A stretch of DNA of 64,000 nt from Phyllobacteriaceae bacterium. GTDB lineage: Bacteria > Pseudomonadota > Alphaproteobacteria > Rhizobiales > Rhizobiaceae. The DNA is taken from contig JANSXT010000007.1 in NCBI GenBank assembly GCA_024742765.1, forward strand, positions 62,001 through 126,000. Reading direction: 5' to 3'. Below the pieces are notes generated by a model, which had not been told where the DNA came from, made no database searches, and saw nothing but the letters and a program-made list of their open reading frames with translations. Below are positions 43,514-53,382 of the stretch, in pieces (the first letter of the stretch is position 1; each line of letters starts with the position of its first letter). The position numbers were made by a program, and so were the translations under genes.

Positions 43514-44683
43514 ATGTCCTCTCTCGATCGCAGAAAATTCCTGATGCTAGCCGGTGGCGGCGTCGTCATCGCCGCAGGTGCATCGGCGGGCGTCTTCGCC
43601 GCAACGCGTACACCGACCCGCGCGCTTGAACCCTGGGAGCGCGCCGGCGCCCCGGCCTATGACGATCCGCGCATGCGCGCGTTGTCTTATGCCATTCTCG
43701 CGCCCAATCCGCACAATCGGCAGCCATGGACGGTTGCGCTTGAGGGCGAGGATACGGTCCGGATCGGGTTCGACGACGCCCGGCAACTTCCGCACACCGA
43801 CCCGTTCGACCGGCAGTTGACCATCGGCATGGGATGCTTCCTTGAACTGATGGTCATGGCCGCAGCCCAGGACGGCTACCGCGTTGATCTCGACCTGTTC
43901 CCTTCCGGCACTTCGCCCGACGGCCTGGGCGGGTCGCCAGTCGCCATTGCCCAGTTCGTGCGCGATTCTGCAGTCGAACCCGATCCGCTGTTCGCCCATG
44001 TGCTGACGCGTCGTTCGGCGAAGGGCAGCCACGACACGGACCGGCCCGTTCCGCAGGCCGGCCTCGATGCGATGGTCGGCGTTGCACGCCACGGCGCGCG
44101 CGTCGGCGGAACCGTCACGCCGGACGAAGTCGCCCTTTGGCGCGAACTGACTGCCAATGCCTTGCGCGTCGAATTCGAAACGCCGCGTACCTACAAGGAA
44201 TCGGTCGATCTGTTCCGCATCGGCAAGCGAGAGATCAACGCAAATCCCGATGGTATCGAACTGCCCGGCGCGCCGCTCGAAGTTCTGAACGCGCTTGGCC
44301 TGTTTACGCGAGAGGCAGCGCTTGACACGAGTTCCTTTGCCTATGAACAGGGGTTGGCCTCCGTGCTGGGCCCCGTCGCCACATCGATGGGTTTTGTCTG
44401 GAGCGTGACCGGCGACAACAGCCGTCCGAGCCAGATCGGTGCCGGGCGCGACTGGGTGCGCATCAATCTCGCCGCCACCGCCCAGGGCATATCCTTCCAC
44501 CCGCTGAGCCAGGCGCTGCAGGAATTTGCCGAGATGGAGCAGCTCTACGCCGAGGTTCATGACCGGCTGGCGCCCGATGGCGGCACGGTTCAAATGCTGG
44601 CGCGCATCGGCTATGGTCCTGCCGCCGGACCGACCCCGCGCTGGCCGTTGGAATCACGACTTGTGGAAGGGCTCCAAAGCTGA
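43514..44683 (+). CDS. Tat-exported nitroreductase-family (Acg-like) protein
   Basis: A 389-residue protein. A twin-arginine signal (DRRKFLMLAGGG followed by a hydrophobic core and FAATRT) predicts folded export, consistent with a bound flavin. The rest resembles the Acg-like branch of the nitroreductase fold: LAPNPHNRQPWTVAL near residue 63, LTRRSAKGSHD near 165 and FHPLSQALQEFAEM near the C-terminus. The substrate is unknown. GGAG lies 6 nt before the ATG at 43514. It is cotranscribed with a MarR gene and preceded by a strong palindrome. Confidence 0.85.
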   Translation: MSSLDRRKFLMLAGGGVVIAAGASAGVFAATRTPTRALEPWERAGAPAYDDPRMRALSYAILAPNPHNRQPWTVALEGEDTVRIGFDDARQLPHTDPFDRQLTIGMGCFLELMVMAAAQDGYRVDLDLFPSGTSPDGLGGSPVAIAQFVRDSAVEPDPLFAHVLTRRSAKGSHDTDRPVPQAGLDAMVGVARHGARVGGTVTPDEVALWRELTANALRVEFETPRTYKESVDLFRIGKREINANPDGIELPGAPLEVLNALGLFTREAALDTSSFAYEQGLASVLGPVATSMGFVWSVTGDNSRPSQIGAGRDWVRINLAATAQGISFHPLSQALQEFAEMEQLYAEVHDRLAPDGGTVQMLARIGYGPAAGPTPRWPLESRLVEGLQS

Positions 44684-45129
44684 CCGAGACGCCGCCCGGC
44701 AAAGGCTCGCCGTTCGAATTCTTCAACGAGGTCGGCATTATCGACCAGTTGGGCACGGCGCAGTTCCGCAAGGTCCTGCCGGACGGCATGCATCCGTCAC
44801 ATTTCGGTGTGCTCAACCACATGGTGCGACTGGGCGACGGCAAAACGCCGGCCCAATTGGCGTCGGCCTTTCAGGTCACGCGGGCGACGATGAGCCATAC
44901 GCTGGCGCTTCTGGAAAAACGCGGCCTGCTCCGGCTGGCGGCCAATGAGCACGATGCCCGCTCCAAGCTGGTCTACCTGACCGACGAGGGGCGTGCCTTC
45001 CGCAACGCGGCCATCGGTGCCGTCGAAGCCATGGTCGGCGACGTGTTCGACGCCGAAATGCTCGATCATCTCGCCCAGGCGCTGCCCCATTTGCAGGCCA
45101 TCCGAAAGCGGCTCGACGAAAACCGCTGA
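44680..45129 (+). CDS. MarR-family transcriptional regulator, apparent CTG start
   Basis: A winged-helix regulator: FGVLNHMVRLGDGKTPAQLASAFQVTRATMSHTLALLEKRGLLRLAANEHDARSKLVYLTDEGRA is the MarR core. In-frame coding resembling homologues extends upstream (SPFEFFNEVGIIDQLG) to the CTG at 44680, which overlaps the previous stop as CTGA and has AAGG 9 nt upstream. No ATG or GTG is available there; the first standard choice is a TTG at 44749, which would cut off the conserved N-terminus. It probably represses its own operon through the palindrome at 43463-43501. Confidence 0.85.
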   Translation: MTETPPGKGSPFEFFNEVGIIDQLGTAQFRKVLPDGMHPSHFGVLNHMVRLGDGKTPAQLASAFQVTRATMSHTLALLEKRGLLRLAANEHDARSKLVYLTDEGRAFRNAAIGAVEAMVGDVFDAEMLDHLAQALPHLQAIRKRLDENR

Positions 45130-45135
45130 CCAGGC

Positions 45136-46731
45136 TCAGGCCGCCTTCTTGGCGGTCACCTGATAATCCTTGACCGCCTCGAAGCGGATCGCCGGCGCGC
45201 GTTCGGCCTCATAGTTCAGCGAAAAGCCGTTCTCGGCGAGGAAGACCGGATCGCCGTCCAGATCGCGGGCGATCGCCGCGCGTTGCTTGGCGATGAAACC
45301 GTCAAGCGCTGTGCGGTCATCGGACGAAATCCAGCGGCAAACCGAAAAGCGCGCGTTCTCGAAGTCGACCGGCAGCGCATATTCCGCTTCAAGCCGTGCC
45401 TTCAGCACATCGAGCTGTAGCGCGCCGACCACGCCGACGATCGAAGGTGATCCGTCTTCGGGAATGAAGAGCTGGACGACGCCCTCTTCGGCCATCTGCG
45501 CCAGCGCTTCGGTCAGCTTCTTGCCCTTCATCGCGTCCATCAGCCGCACGCGGCGCAGAATCTCCGGCGCGAAGTTCGGCACGCCGCGAAACACCAACGC
45601 TTCGCCGTCGGTCAGCGTGTCGCCGATGCGTAGCGTGCCATGGTTGGGAATGCCAACCACATCGCCGGCAAAGGCGCTGTCGGCGGTCTGGCGCTGGTGG
45701 GCGAAGAAAAATTGCGGCGCCGAGAGCGTCACCGCCTTGCCGGTGCGTACCAGCTTTGCCTTCATGCCGCGTTCAAGCGTGCCCGAACAGATCCGCGCGA
45801 ACGCTATCCGATCGCGATGGTTCGGGTCCATATTGGCCTGGATCTTGAAGACGAAGGCGGTCATGCCGGGCTCCGTCGCTTCCACCTTGCGCAGATCGGC
45901 CTCCTGCGCGCGCGGGCGCGGCGCAAATTCGGCCAGTGCGTCGATCAGGTCGCGCACGCCATGATTGCGCAGGGCGGAGCCGAAGAAGACCGGGGTCAGA
46001 TGGCCTTCCAGATAGGCATCGCGATCGAACGGCCGGCAGGCTTCGCGCGCCAGATTGACCTCTTCGATGAAAGTTGCGCGCTCGTTTTCCGGCAGAAGCC
46101 CGGCCGCGCTGTCCGCTTCGGGCCCGTTGACCGGTGTGCGCTCGGTCTCCGCATCGCCTTGCCGCACCGCGTTCTGCGCCAGATGATAGGTGCCCGAAAA
46201 GGTCTTGGCGCGGCCGATCGGCCAGGTCACGGGCGCCGTGTCCAGCGCCAGCTTTTCTTCGACCTCGTCGAGGATCTCGAACGGATCGCGGCTTTCCCGA
46301 TCCATCTTGTTGACGAAGGTGATGATCGGAATGTCGCGCAGCCGGCACACCTCGAACAGTTTGAGCGTGCGCGGCTCGATGCCCTTGGCCGCATCGATCA
46401 CCATGATGGCGCTGTCGACCGCGGTCAGTGTGCGATAGGTGTCGTCGGCGAAGTCCTCGTGGCCTGGCGTGTCCAGAAGGTTGAAGACATTGCCGCCATA
46501 TTCGAACGTCATAACCGAGGTGACGACGGAGATGCCGCGCTCGCGCTCGATCTTCATCCAGTCGGACCGCGACTGTGTGCGGTTCTTCTTGGCCTTGACC
46601 TCGCCTGCAAGCTGGATCGCGCCGCCGAACAATAACAGCTTCTCGGTCAGTGTCGTCTTGCCCGCATCCGGGTGCGAGATGATGGCGAAGGTGCGCCGGC
46701 GGGCGACTTCGTTTTCAAGCAATTGCGGCAT
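45136..46731 (-). CDS. prfC: Peptide chain release factor 3
   Basis: A 531-residue translational GTPase that recycles RF1/RF2. G1 SHPDAGKTTLTEK lies near residue 19, then RSDWMKIERERGISVVTSVMTFEY (RF3-specific switch I), G3 DTPGHEDFADDT and G4 FVNKMDRE, followed by domain 2 and the C-terminal RF3 domain with IFVPEDGSPSIVG-like LFIPEDG. It converges on marR with 6 bp between stops. The ATG at 46731 has only a weak ribosome site. Confidence 0.96.
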   Translation of the reverse strand: MPQLLENEVARRRTFAIISHPDAGKTTLTEKLLLFGGAIQLAGEVKAKKNRTQSRSDWMKIERERGISVVTSVMTFEYGGNVFNLLDTPGHEDFADDTYRTLTAVDSAIMVIDAAKGIEPRTLKLFEVCRLRDIPIITFVNKMDRESRDPFEILDEVEEKLALDTAPVTWPIGRAKTFSGTYHLAQNAVRQGDAETERTPVNGPEADSAAGLLPENERATFIEEVNLAREACRPFDRDAYLEGHLTPVFFGSALRNHGVRDLIDALAEFAPRPRAQEADLRKVEATEPGMTAFVFKIQANMDPNHRDRIAFARICSGTLERGMKAKLVRTGKAVTLSAPQFFFAHQRQTADSAFAGDVVGIPNHGTLRIGDTLTDGEALVFRGVPNFAPEILRRVRLMDAMKGKKLTEALAQMAEEGVVQLFIPEDGSPSIVGVVGALQLDVLKARLEAEYALPVDFENARFSVCRWISSDDRTALDGFIAKQRAAIARDLDGDPVFLAENGFSLNYEAERAPAIRFEAVKDYQVTAKKAA

Positions 46732-46944
46732 GGTGGGCGTGTTCCTGGATCGCGCGGTGTCTGGCAGGGAGCGCCGGCGCTGTCAATCGTGCCTGCCGGC
46801 GCGATATCGGGCCGCCGAACGCATTGAACGGGCGTATGATCGAACCGGTAACCGCAGCGCTCCTGAGCGCATCGGCGGTGGATGACCCGCGCCAAGGAAT
46901 GTTCACCCGTTGACCGCCCGCGCACGACAGCGCATCAGGCGGCC

Positions 46945-47406
46945 ATGAACGCGACCGTCGTGACCTTCATCCGCCTGCCAAACGCCGAGGGGCTCGATCT
47001 TCCCGTTTATGCGACCGAAGGCGCGGCCGGCATGGACATGCGCGCCGCCGTGCCGGACGACGCACCGCTGGTTCTTGCGCCTGGCGAACGGGCAGCGGTG
47101 CCGACCGGGTTCATCATGGTCGTTCCCGACGGGTTCGAGGCACAAATCCGCCCGCGTTCAGGCCTCGCCGCCCGCCATGGCGTCACCTGCCTGAACACGC
47201 CCGGCACGATCGACAGCGACTATCGCGGCGAAGTGCATGTGCTGCTGATCAATCTCGGCGATAGCGCGTTTGAGATCACGCGCGGCATGCGCATCGCGCA
47301 GCTCGTCATCGCTCCGGTGACGCGGGCTCAGATCGCCGAGACGACCGAACAGCCGGGCGAAACGGGACGGGGGTCCGGCGGCTTTGGGTCCACCGGCACC
47401 CATTGA
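46945..47406 (+). CDS. dut: dUTP diphosphatase
   Basis: A 153-residue trimeric dUTPase that hydrolyses dUTP to dUMP. All five motifs are visible: [42 protein letters not shown] and the C-terminal [10 protein letters not shown]. The ATG at 46945 follows AGGCGG; an in-frame ATG 63 bp earlier adds a non-homologous tail. In many relatives dut follows coaBC; here the two are about 5.5 kb apart with unrelated genes between. Confidence 0.95.
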   Translation: MNATVVTFIRLPNAEGLDLPVYATEGAAGMDMRAAVPDDAPLVLAPGERAAVPTGFIMVVPDGFEAQIRPRSGLAARHGVTCLNTPGTIDSDYRGEVHVLLINLGDSAFEITRGMRIAQLVIAPVTRAQIAETTEQPGETGRGSGGFGSTGTH

Positions 47407-47429
47407 CCGGCGCAGAAAATCTTGTCCCG

Positions 47430-47445
47430 GTGACAGGATTGTCAC
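47430..47445. promoter_or_regulatory. Short palindrome upstream of lysE-type gene
   Basis: GTGACA and TGTCAC flank GGAT, a perfect 6-bp-arm repeat lying 60-75 bp before the exporter start. It may be an operator or the end of the dut transcript; no T-run follows. Confidence 0.3.
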
Positions 47446-47504
47446 AGACGGCGCTTCGGCGCGGTGATAGGGCTTGTCGGTGAGCCGAAAGCGGTACCGA
47501 CCCG

Positions 47505-48125
47505 ATGACATTGCCCGACTTTCTGACCTATGCGGTGGCGCTTGCCATCGCCGCCGCCATTCCGGGCCCGGGCGTGATCGCCATCGTCGCGCGGGCGCTT
47601 GGCGCCGGCCTGCGCCCGACCCTGCCCATGCTGTTCGGGCTGGTATTGGGTGACGTCATCTATCTGGCCGCGGCGATCCTCGGCCTTGCCTATGTCGCGT
47701 CCACCTTCGGCACGCTGTTCATCGTCATCAAATATGCCGGCGCGGCCTATCTCGTCTGGATGGCCATCGGTTTCTGGCGCGCCGGCGTGACGGTCGAGAG
47801 GATCGATGCGAAATCCAATGGCGGCGGTGCGGTGGCCGGCTTCGTCGCCGGCCTTCTGGTCACGCTCGGCAATCCCAAGACGATGGTTTTCTATCTGGCG
47901 CTGCTGCCGACGCTGATCGACATGACGGCGGTGACCATGGCCGATTTCACCATCCTGATCGTCGTAACATTCCTCGTCCTGGTGGCCGTCATGGTGCCCT
48001 ATGCGGGGCTGGCCGGCCGCGCCCGCATCTTCCTGAGGACGCCACGCGCGCTCAAGGCGCTCAACCGTTTCGCCGCGACCTGTCTGGGCGGCGCGGCGGT
48101 CGCCATCGCTGCCCGCGCAAGCTGA
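47505..48125 (+). CDS. LysE/RhtB-family exporter
   Basis: A 206-residue inner-membrane protein with about six helices. AAAIPGPGVIAIVARALGAGLR at the N-terminus and LVTLGNPKTMVFYLALLP near residue 120 are the two family signatures. Members export amino acids or related metabolites; the substrate cannot be read. It stands alone between dut and the convergent comM gene. Confidence 0.92.
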   Translation: MTLPDFLTYAVALAIAAAIPGPGVIAIVARALGAGLRPTLPMLFGLVLGDVIYLAAAILGLAYVASTFGTLFIVIKYAGAAYLVWMAIGFWRAGVTVERIDAKSNGGGAVAGFVAGLLVTLGNPKTMVFYLALLPTLIDMTAVTMADFTILIVVTFLVLVAVMVPYAGLAGRARIFLRTPRALKALNRFAATCLGGAAVAIAARAS

Positions 48126-48203
48126 CGGACATCTGCCGCTCCTAGGCACGGATGGTCGTGTCCCCGTACCGGCTGCAGTCGGGCCGGTTCGGCCGGCTTA
48201 TTG

Positions 48204-49736
48204 TTATGCTGCGGCAGCCATCGCATCGCCCATGATCCGGTAAGAGATCGCTTCGGCAATATGGATGCGGCCGACCGCGTCGCGCCCGTCGAGATCGGCG
48301 AGCGTCCGTGCCAGTTTCAAAATGCGGTGATAGCCGCGTGCCGAAAAGCGCATCTTGTCGGCAGCGTCCGCGAGCAGTTGCAACGCACCGCCATCGGCCT
48401 TGGCGACCTCTTCGATCATCGCCGTCGGGCAGTGCGCATTGACGCCGACCGCCGCCATGCCGAGCGTGTCGTAACGCTTGGACTGCCGCGCCCTTGCCTC
48501 GGCAACACGCGCCGCAATGGTTGCGCTGGCCTCGCCCGGTTTGCGGCGGATCAGGTCGCCCGGCATGACTTGCGGCACTTCCACGCGCACATCGATCCGG
48601 TCCATCAGAGGGCCCGAAATGCGCGCCTGATAATCGATCTGGCAACGCGGCCCGCGCGAACAGGCATGACCCGGCGTGCCGGCCATGCCGCAGCGGCAGG
48701 GGTTCATCGCCGCGACCAGTTGGATGCGGGCGGGATAGGAGACGCGGTGATTGGCGCGCGCGATCATGCAATTGCCGGTTTCAAGCGGCTGGCGCAGGCT
48801 GTCGAGCACCTGAGGCGCGAACTCGGGAAACTCGTCGAGAAACAGAACACCATTGTGCGCCATCGACACTTCGCCCGGACGCGCCCGGAGCCCGCCGCCA
48901 ACCATCGCGGCCATCGAGGCCGAGTGATGCGGCGCGCGGAACGGCCGCCGGTCGGTCAACTCGCCGCCGGCCAGTTCGCCGGCGATCGAGGCGATCATCG
49001 ACACGTCGAGCAGTTCGCGCGCCGACAGCGGCGGCAGAATCGAGGGCAGGCGCTGCGCCAGCATGGATTTGCCCGAGCCGGGCGGGCCGACCATCAGGAG
49101 ATTGTGACCGCCAGCCGCAGCAACCTCCAGCGCCCGCCGTGCGGTTTCCTGGCCTTTGATGTCGGCCATGTCGGGCAGGTCGGAAGCCGCTTCGCGCATT
49201 GCCGCCCGCGGCCGCGACAGGACCTGCGTGCCGCGAAAATGATTGGCAAGCCCGATCAGGCTGACCGGCGCAAGGATCGGCATGGTCGCATCCGCCCACG
49301 CCGCCTCGGCGCCGCAGGCCGCCGGACAGATCAAGCCCTTTCCCGAGGCGTTGGCGGCGATCGCCGCCGGCAGCACGCCGGCGACCGGCGCAATCGTGCC
49401 GTCGAGTGACAACTCGCCCAAGACGGCAAAGCCGGCCAGCGCGTCGGAGGGAATGGCGCCGAGCGCCGCCATCAGCCCCAGCGCGATCGGCAGATCGAAA
49501 TGGCTACCCTCCTTGGGCAGGTCGGCGGGCGCCAGATTGACCGTCACGCGCTTGGGCGGCATCGACAGGCCCGATGCATGCAGCGCCGACTGGACCCGCT
49601 CGCGGCTTTCGGCGACGGCCTTGTCCGGCAGGCCGACGATCTGCATCATCATCTTGCCGGGCGCTACCATCACCTGGACATCCACCGGCACCGCCTCGAT
49701 GCCCTGGAAGGCGACCGTCGTCACACGTGCGACCAT
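48204..49736 (-). CDS. comM: ComM/YifB-family Mg-chelatase-like AAA+ ATPase
   Basis: A 510-residue AAA+ helicase of the ComM type, which promotes branch migration during DNA uptake and recombination. The N-terminal ChlI-like domain (VPVDVQVMVAPGKMMMQIVGLPDKAVAESRERV) is followed by Walker A GPPGSGKSM near residue 219, Walker B VLFLDEFPEF near 294 and a zinc-ligand-like CRCGMAG...CSRGPRC region. The C-terminal Mg_chelatase_C holds RGYHRILKLARTLADL. The ATG at 49736 has AGGGG 9 nt upstream. A LexA-type box lies 105 bp upstream, so SOS control is likely. Confidence 0.93.
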   Translation of the reverse strand: MVARVTTVAFQGIEAVPVDVQVMVAPGKMMMQIVGLPDKAVAESRERVQSALHASGLSMPPKRVTVNLAPADLPKEGSHFDLPIALGLMAALGAIPSDALAGFAVLGELSLDGTIAPVAGVLPAAIAANASGKGLICPAACGAEAAWADATMPILAPVSLIGLANHFRGTQVLSRPRAAMREAASDLPDMADIKGQETARRALEVAAAGGHNLLMVGPPGSGKSMLAQRLPSILPPLSARELLDVSMIASIAGELAGGELTDRRPFRAPHHSASMAAMVGGGLRARPGEVSMAHNGVLFLDEFPEFAPQVLDSLRQPLETGNCMIARANHRVSYPARIQLVAAMNPCRCGMAGTPGHACSRGPRCQIDYQARISGPLMDRIDVRVEVPQVMPGDLIRRKPGEASATIAARVAEARARQSKRYDTLGMAAVGVNAHCPTAMIEEVAKADGGALQLLADAADKMRFSARGYHRILKLARTLADLDGRDAVGRIHIAEAISYRIMGDAMAAAA

Positions 49737-49790
49737 GTCCGTGTCCCCTGTGCGCGAAGAGCAAGTTGCTGCGCCGGGCCATCCGCCGTG

Positions 49791-49829
49791 CACAACCTGA
49801 ACCCTTCAAACAGTCAAGCACAGGTTGTG
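49791..49829. promoter_or_regulatory. 9-bp-arm inverted repeat in comM leader
   Basis: CACAACCTG (49791-49799) and CAGGTTGTG (49821-49829) are perfect complements with a 21-nt spacer. It lies between the LexA box and the comM start, so it may be in the 5' untranslated region and fold as a hairpin, or bind a protein. Confidence 0.45.
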
Positions 49830-49840
49830 AAACAAGGCAA

Positions 49841-49855
49841 GAACATTTTAGGAAC
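49841..49855 (-). promoter_or_regulatory. LexA (SOS) box upstream of comM
   Basis: On the minus strand the sequence is GTTC-CTAAAAT-GTTC, an exact match to the alphaproteobacterial LexA direct repeat GTTC-N7-GTTC. The TAAAAT inside could be the -10 box. It lies 105 bp upstream of the comM start and points toward it; gshB ends on the other side. Confidence 0.8.
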
Positions 49856-49918
49856 AAACACGCGCAAAGGCTGTATTGCGGTTGTATGAGGTTGTCGGCT
49901 GGAACAAACCGTCGCCGG

Positions 49919-50857
49919 TCAGCGCTTTTCTTCGACCGCATCCCAGAACAGGGCCGCGATATCGGCACCGCCGAACTTGGCGACTTCGCGCACGCCCGTC
50001 GGCGATGTCACATTGATCTCGGTCATCAGGCCGCCGATGACATCGATGCCGACTAGGATGAAACCCCGTTCGCGCAGCGCCGGCCCGATCGCCGCGCAGA
50101 TCTCGCGCTCGCGCGCGGTCATCTCTGTTGCCAGCGCCTTACCGCCCACATGCATGTTCGAGCGCGTATCGCTCTCATGCGGCACCCGGTTGATGGCGCC
50201 CACCGGCTCGCCGTCGATCAGGATGATCCGCTTGTCGCCGGCGCGTACGTCCGCCAGATAGCGCTGCGCGATGATCGGCTCGTTGGTGAGCTGGCCGAAC
50301 ATTTCCATCAGCGATGTCAGATTGCGGTCGCCGTCGCGCAGATGAAAGACGCCTGCACCGCCATTGCCGTAAAGCGGCTTGACGATGATGTCGCCGAATT
50401 CGCGCCGGAAGTCGGCGATGGCGTCGGCATCCTTGGTGATCAGCGTTTCGGGCATGAAGTCGGAAAACTCCATGACAAAGATCTTCTCGGGCGAGTTGCG
50501 CACCCAGGCCGGATCGTTGACGACCAGCGTTTCCGGATGGATGCGTTCGAGAATGTGCGTCGTCGTGATGTAGTTCATGTCGAACGGCGGGTCCTGCCGC
50601 AGCAAAACGACATCCATCTGCGACAGGTCGGTGCGCTCGGCAGGACCGAGCGTGAAATGATCGCCCTTGACGTCGCGCACCGTTAGCGGTTCGAGCAAGG
50701 CGCTGGCCGTTCCGTCCCGCAGGGCCAGCCGGTCGGGCGTATAGTGGAACAGCGCATGGCCGCGCGCCTGCGCCTCAAGACACAGCGCGAACGTCGTGTC
50801 GCCTTCGATCGCGACTGTGGAGATATGGTCCATCTGGACCGCGATCTTGAGAGTCAT
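49919..50857 (-). CDS. gshB: Glutathione synthetase
   Basis: A 312-residue ATP-grasp enzyme joining gamma-glutamylcysteine and glycine. [29 protein letters not shown] at the N-terminus, [37 protein letters not shown] (ATP loop, near residue 160) and [13 protein letters not shown] (metal ligands, near 284) are all standard. GGAAGGG lies before the ATG at 50857. It follows yraN on the same strand and supplies glutathione for the GST and peroxide enzymes elsewhere. Confidence 0.96.
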   Translation of the reverse strand: MTLKIAVQMDHISTVAIEGDTTFALCLEAQARGHALFHYTPDRLALRDGTASALLEPLTVRDVKGDHFTLGPAERTDLSQMDVVLLRQDPPFDMNYITTTHILERIHPETLVVNDPAWVRNSPEKIFVMEFSDFMPETLITKDADAIADFRREFGDIIVKPLYGNGGAGVFHLRDGDRNLTSLMEMFGQLTNEPIIAQRYLADVRAGDKRIILIDGEPVGAINRVPHESDTRSNMHVGGKALATEMTAREREICAAIGPALRERGFILVGIDVIGGLMTEINVTSPTGVREVAKFGGADIAALFWDAVEEKR

Positions 50858-50917
50858 GGCCGATCCCTTCCGAAACTGGCCTTAAGTGGCCGGTGCGGAG
50901 GCGAAAATCAATCGGCT

Positions 50918-51289
50918 TCAGGCCGAGAAGATGGCCGGCACGTGAACCGGCCAGCGCCCCGGAAGTATGGCGACCAGATCGAACCGGACCGAAAGCCGCC
51001 CATGGTCGGGCTGCCGCGCCAGCCAGTGATCGGCGGCGGCGATGATGCGCCGGCGCCCTTGCAGCGTGACGGCATCCATCGCCTCGGCCAGTGACGGCCT
51101 TGCCTTGACCTCGACTATCGCCACCAGATCGCCGCGACGGGCGATCAGGTCGATCTCACCAGCGCGGCATGTGTAGCGCCGTGCGACGACGCGGAAACCT
51201 TTGAGGCGCATCAGCCATGCCGCCCGCGTCTCGCCGGCGTGGCCGCGCCGTTCGGCCTTTCGTCTTTTGGCGGCGCCGGGCTCAGCCAT
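50918..51289 (-). CDS. yraN: YraN/UPF0102 family endonuclease-like protein
   Basis: A 123-residue protein with a Holliday-junction-resolvase-like fold. [51 protein letters not shown] holds the conserved GEIDLI and VEVK acidic motifs. Its function is unproven. The ATG at 51289 lies inside the end of rsmI (8-bp overlap) with GGAAAG upstream; an earlier Met at 51319 is less likely. Confidence 0.93.
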   Translation of the reverse strand: MAEPGAAKRRKAERRGHAGETRAAWLMRLKGFRVVARRYTCRAGEIDLIARRGDLVAIVEVKARPSLAEAMDAVTLQGRRRIIAAADHWLARQPDHGRLSVRFDLVAILPGRWPVHVPAIFSA

Positions 51290-52172
51290 CGCGGTCTTTC
51301 CGGGCGAGGATCCGGGCATAGAGGTCGGCGCGCGCCAGGCCTGTCATCTGTGCGGCTTCCCGCGCTGCCTTTCCGGCCGGCATGTGCGACAGAAGGTCCG
51401 TCAGCAACGCGTCGACGTCGGCCGATGTGGCTTGGCCACCGCCCACTTCCGCCGGAGCGATCAGCAGGACGATCTCGCCCTTAATTGTTTCGTTTGCGAA
51501 CCGACTTGATAATTCCTCAGCCGTCCCGGTCGTTACGGTTTCGAACCGCTTTGTCAGCTCGCGCGCAACGCACACGGTCCGGTCCGCGCCCATCGCTTTT
51601 TCGATGGCCTTCAGGCTTTGCGCCAGCCGATGCGGCGATTCGAAGGCGATCAGCGTTGTCGGCTCCGCCCGAAGTGCGGTCAGCCGGTCGCAGCGCGCCT
51701 TGTCTTTTGCCGGCAAAAAGCCGATAAAGCGGAAATCGTCAGTCGGCAGGCTAGACGCCGCCAACGCCGCAAGAACCGCCGAAGGGCCGGGGATCGGCAC
51801 AATGGCATGACCCGCTTGCCTAGCCTCCAAACCGAGCCTGTAGCCGGGGTCGGAGATCAGCGGTGTACCCGCATCGGACACGAGCGCGACCGACCGGCCG
51901 TCGGCCAGTGCCGCCAAAAGCCGTGGCCCGGCTTCACGGGCATTGTGTTCGTGATAGGCGATCGGTTTGGCAGCGATGCCGTAGCGGTCGAGCAGGCGCC
52001 GTGTGATGCGCGTGTCCTCGCAGGCCAACACATCGCAGGCGGCCAGCGTCTCCAGTGCGCGGATGGTGATGTCGCGCAGATTGCCGATTGGCGTCGCGAC
52101 CAGATAGAGCGCCGGCTCCAGCGGCGGTGCCGTGATTTGGTGTCCGGCAATGGTGTATGTCGGTTCGGCCAT
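51282..52172 (-). CDS. rsmI: 16S rRNA 2'-O-ribose C1402 methyltransferase
   Basis: A protein of about 296 residues that methylates 16S rRNA C1402. [51 protein letters not shown] and [30 protein letters not shown] are the RsmI signatures. The ATG at 52172 directly follows the hemW stop. A longer frame up to 52244 lies within hemW and is not needed. It is part of the rph-rdgB-hemW-rsmI-yraN-gshB run. Confidence 0.95.
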   Translation of the reverse strand: MAEPTYTIAGHQITAPPLEPALYLVATPIGNLRDITIRALETLAACDVLACEDTRITRRLLDRYGIAAKPIAYHEHNAREAGPRLLAALADGRSVALVSDAGTPLISDPGYRLGLEARQAGHAIVPIPGPSAVLAALAASSLPTDDFRFIGFLPAKDKARCDRLTALRAEPTTLIAFESPHRLAQSLKAIEKAMGADRTVCVARELTKRFETVTTGTAEELSSRFANETIKGEIVLLIAPAEVGGGQATSADVDALLTDLLSHMPAGKAAREAAQMTGLARADLYARILARKDRDG

Positions 52173-52173
52173 C

Positions 52174-53382
52174 TCAATGCGCCAATTCGGCAATGACCGA
52201 ATCAAGCACGAACCGCCCGCGTTCCGTCGCGCGAATGCGCGCATTGCCGACGCGTTCGACCATGCCCAGATCGATCATGGCCTGCAGTCCTTGCGCATCA
52301 ATGGCCTGTCCGCCAAGCGCTTCGTGCCGCGCCAGATCGAGGCCCTCGGTCAACCGCAGGCTCATCATCAGCATCTCGTTCGCTTGCGCCATGGGGTCCA
52401 GCTCTTCTGTCTCGACGATGCCATGTCCGTCTTGTTGCGTGCGGTGCAGCCAGGTCTCCGGATGCCGTTCGGTGATGGTCACATGCTTGGCAGCATCGTC
52501 CGCGAGCGCAAACCGCCCATGCGCGCCCGGGCCGATCCCGACATAGTCGCCATAGCGCCAATAGGTCAGATTGTGCCGCGATTGCGCGCCCGGCGCGGCA
52601 TGATTGGAAATTTCATACGCCGGCAAACCATGATCAGCCGTGATTGCCTGCGTCATGGCATAAAGATCGCTGGCCAAGTCACCATCCGGCATGGCAAAGC
52701 GCCCGGCCTCATACAATGCCTTGAACGGCGTACCATCCTCGATCGTGAGCTGGTAGAGCGACAAATGGTCGGCCGCGAGCGATATCGCCGCGCGCAGTTC
52801 CGTCGACCAGCTTTCGAGCGTTTGGCCGGGCCGGGCATAGATCAGGTCGAACGAAAGGCGCGGGAATGTCCGTCGCGCCAGTTCGATCGCCGCGCGCGCT
52901 TCACGGGCATCGTGCAGCCGTCCCAGAAACTTCAAATCGCCGTCGTTCAGCGCCTGAACACCAAGCGATAGCCGGTTGACGCCGGCAGCCCTGTAGCCAG
53001 CAAACCGTTCGGCGTCTGCCGATTGCGGATTGGCTTCCATCGTCACTTCGATGCTGGCCGGAACGGTCCATTGCGCAGCCACCGTCTCGAGCAGCCTGCC
53101 GACCGTGCCCGGTTCCATCAGCGACGGTGTTCCGCCGCCGATAAAGATCGAGGTCACGGTCCGGGCGCCGGTGAGTGACCGCATATACGCCATCTCCCGC
53201 ACAAAGGCGTCGGCATAGGCCGACTGGTCGACCGGCGCATGGCGGACATGGGAGTTGAAGTCGCAATAGGGGCATTTGGCCGCGCAGAACGGCCAATGCA
53301 GATAGACACCGAAGCCCGGCGATCCGTCATCGCCATTGAGCGGCGCCGGTGCGTGTTGGTCAGGTAACGCCCAGACAGTCAT
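52174..53382 (-). CDS. hemW: HemW heme chaperone / radical SAM protein
   Basis: A 402-residue radical SAM protein long annotated as coproporphyrinogen oxidase-like and now regarded as a heme chaperone. The cluster motif [10 protein letters not shown] lies near residue 33, [11 protein letters not shown] near 76 and EANPQS near 114, with a C-terminal HemN domain. It lacks the features of true oxygen-independent coproporphyrinogen oxidase at the N-terminus. The ATG at 53382 overlaps the end of rdgB by 23 bp. Confidence 0.93.
   Translation of the reverse strand: MTVWALPDQHAPAPLNGDDGSPGFGVYLHWPFCAAKCPYCDFNSHVRHAPVDQSAYADAFVREMAYMRSLTGARTVTSIFIGGGTPSLMEPGTVGRLLETVAAQWTVPASIEVTMEANPQSADAERFAGYRAAGVNRLSLGVQALNDGDLKFLGRLHDAREARAAIELARRTFPRLSFDLIYARPGQTLESWSTELRAAISLAADHLSLYQLTIEDGTPFKALYEAGRFAMPDGDLASDLYAMTQAITADHGLPAYEISNHAAPGAQSRHNLTYWRYGDYVGIGPGAHGRFALADDAAKHVTITERHPETWLHRTQQDGHGIVETEELDPMAQANEMLMMSLRLTEGLDLARHEALGGQAIDAQGLQAMIDLGMVERVGNARIRATERGRFVLDSVIAELAH

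Noticed and set aside
44749-45129. marR starting at the TTG at 44749
   Set aside because: It removes an upstream stretch that looks conserved in the family and ignores the CTGA overlap with its ribosome site. It remains the fallback if CTG is not used.
46732-46944. A 6S RNA or other structured RNA between prfC and dut
   Set aside because: No long bulged helix or terminator is visible by eye; a covariance-model search would be needed and nothing here prompts one.
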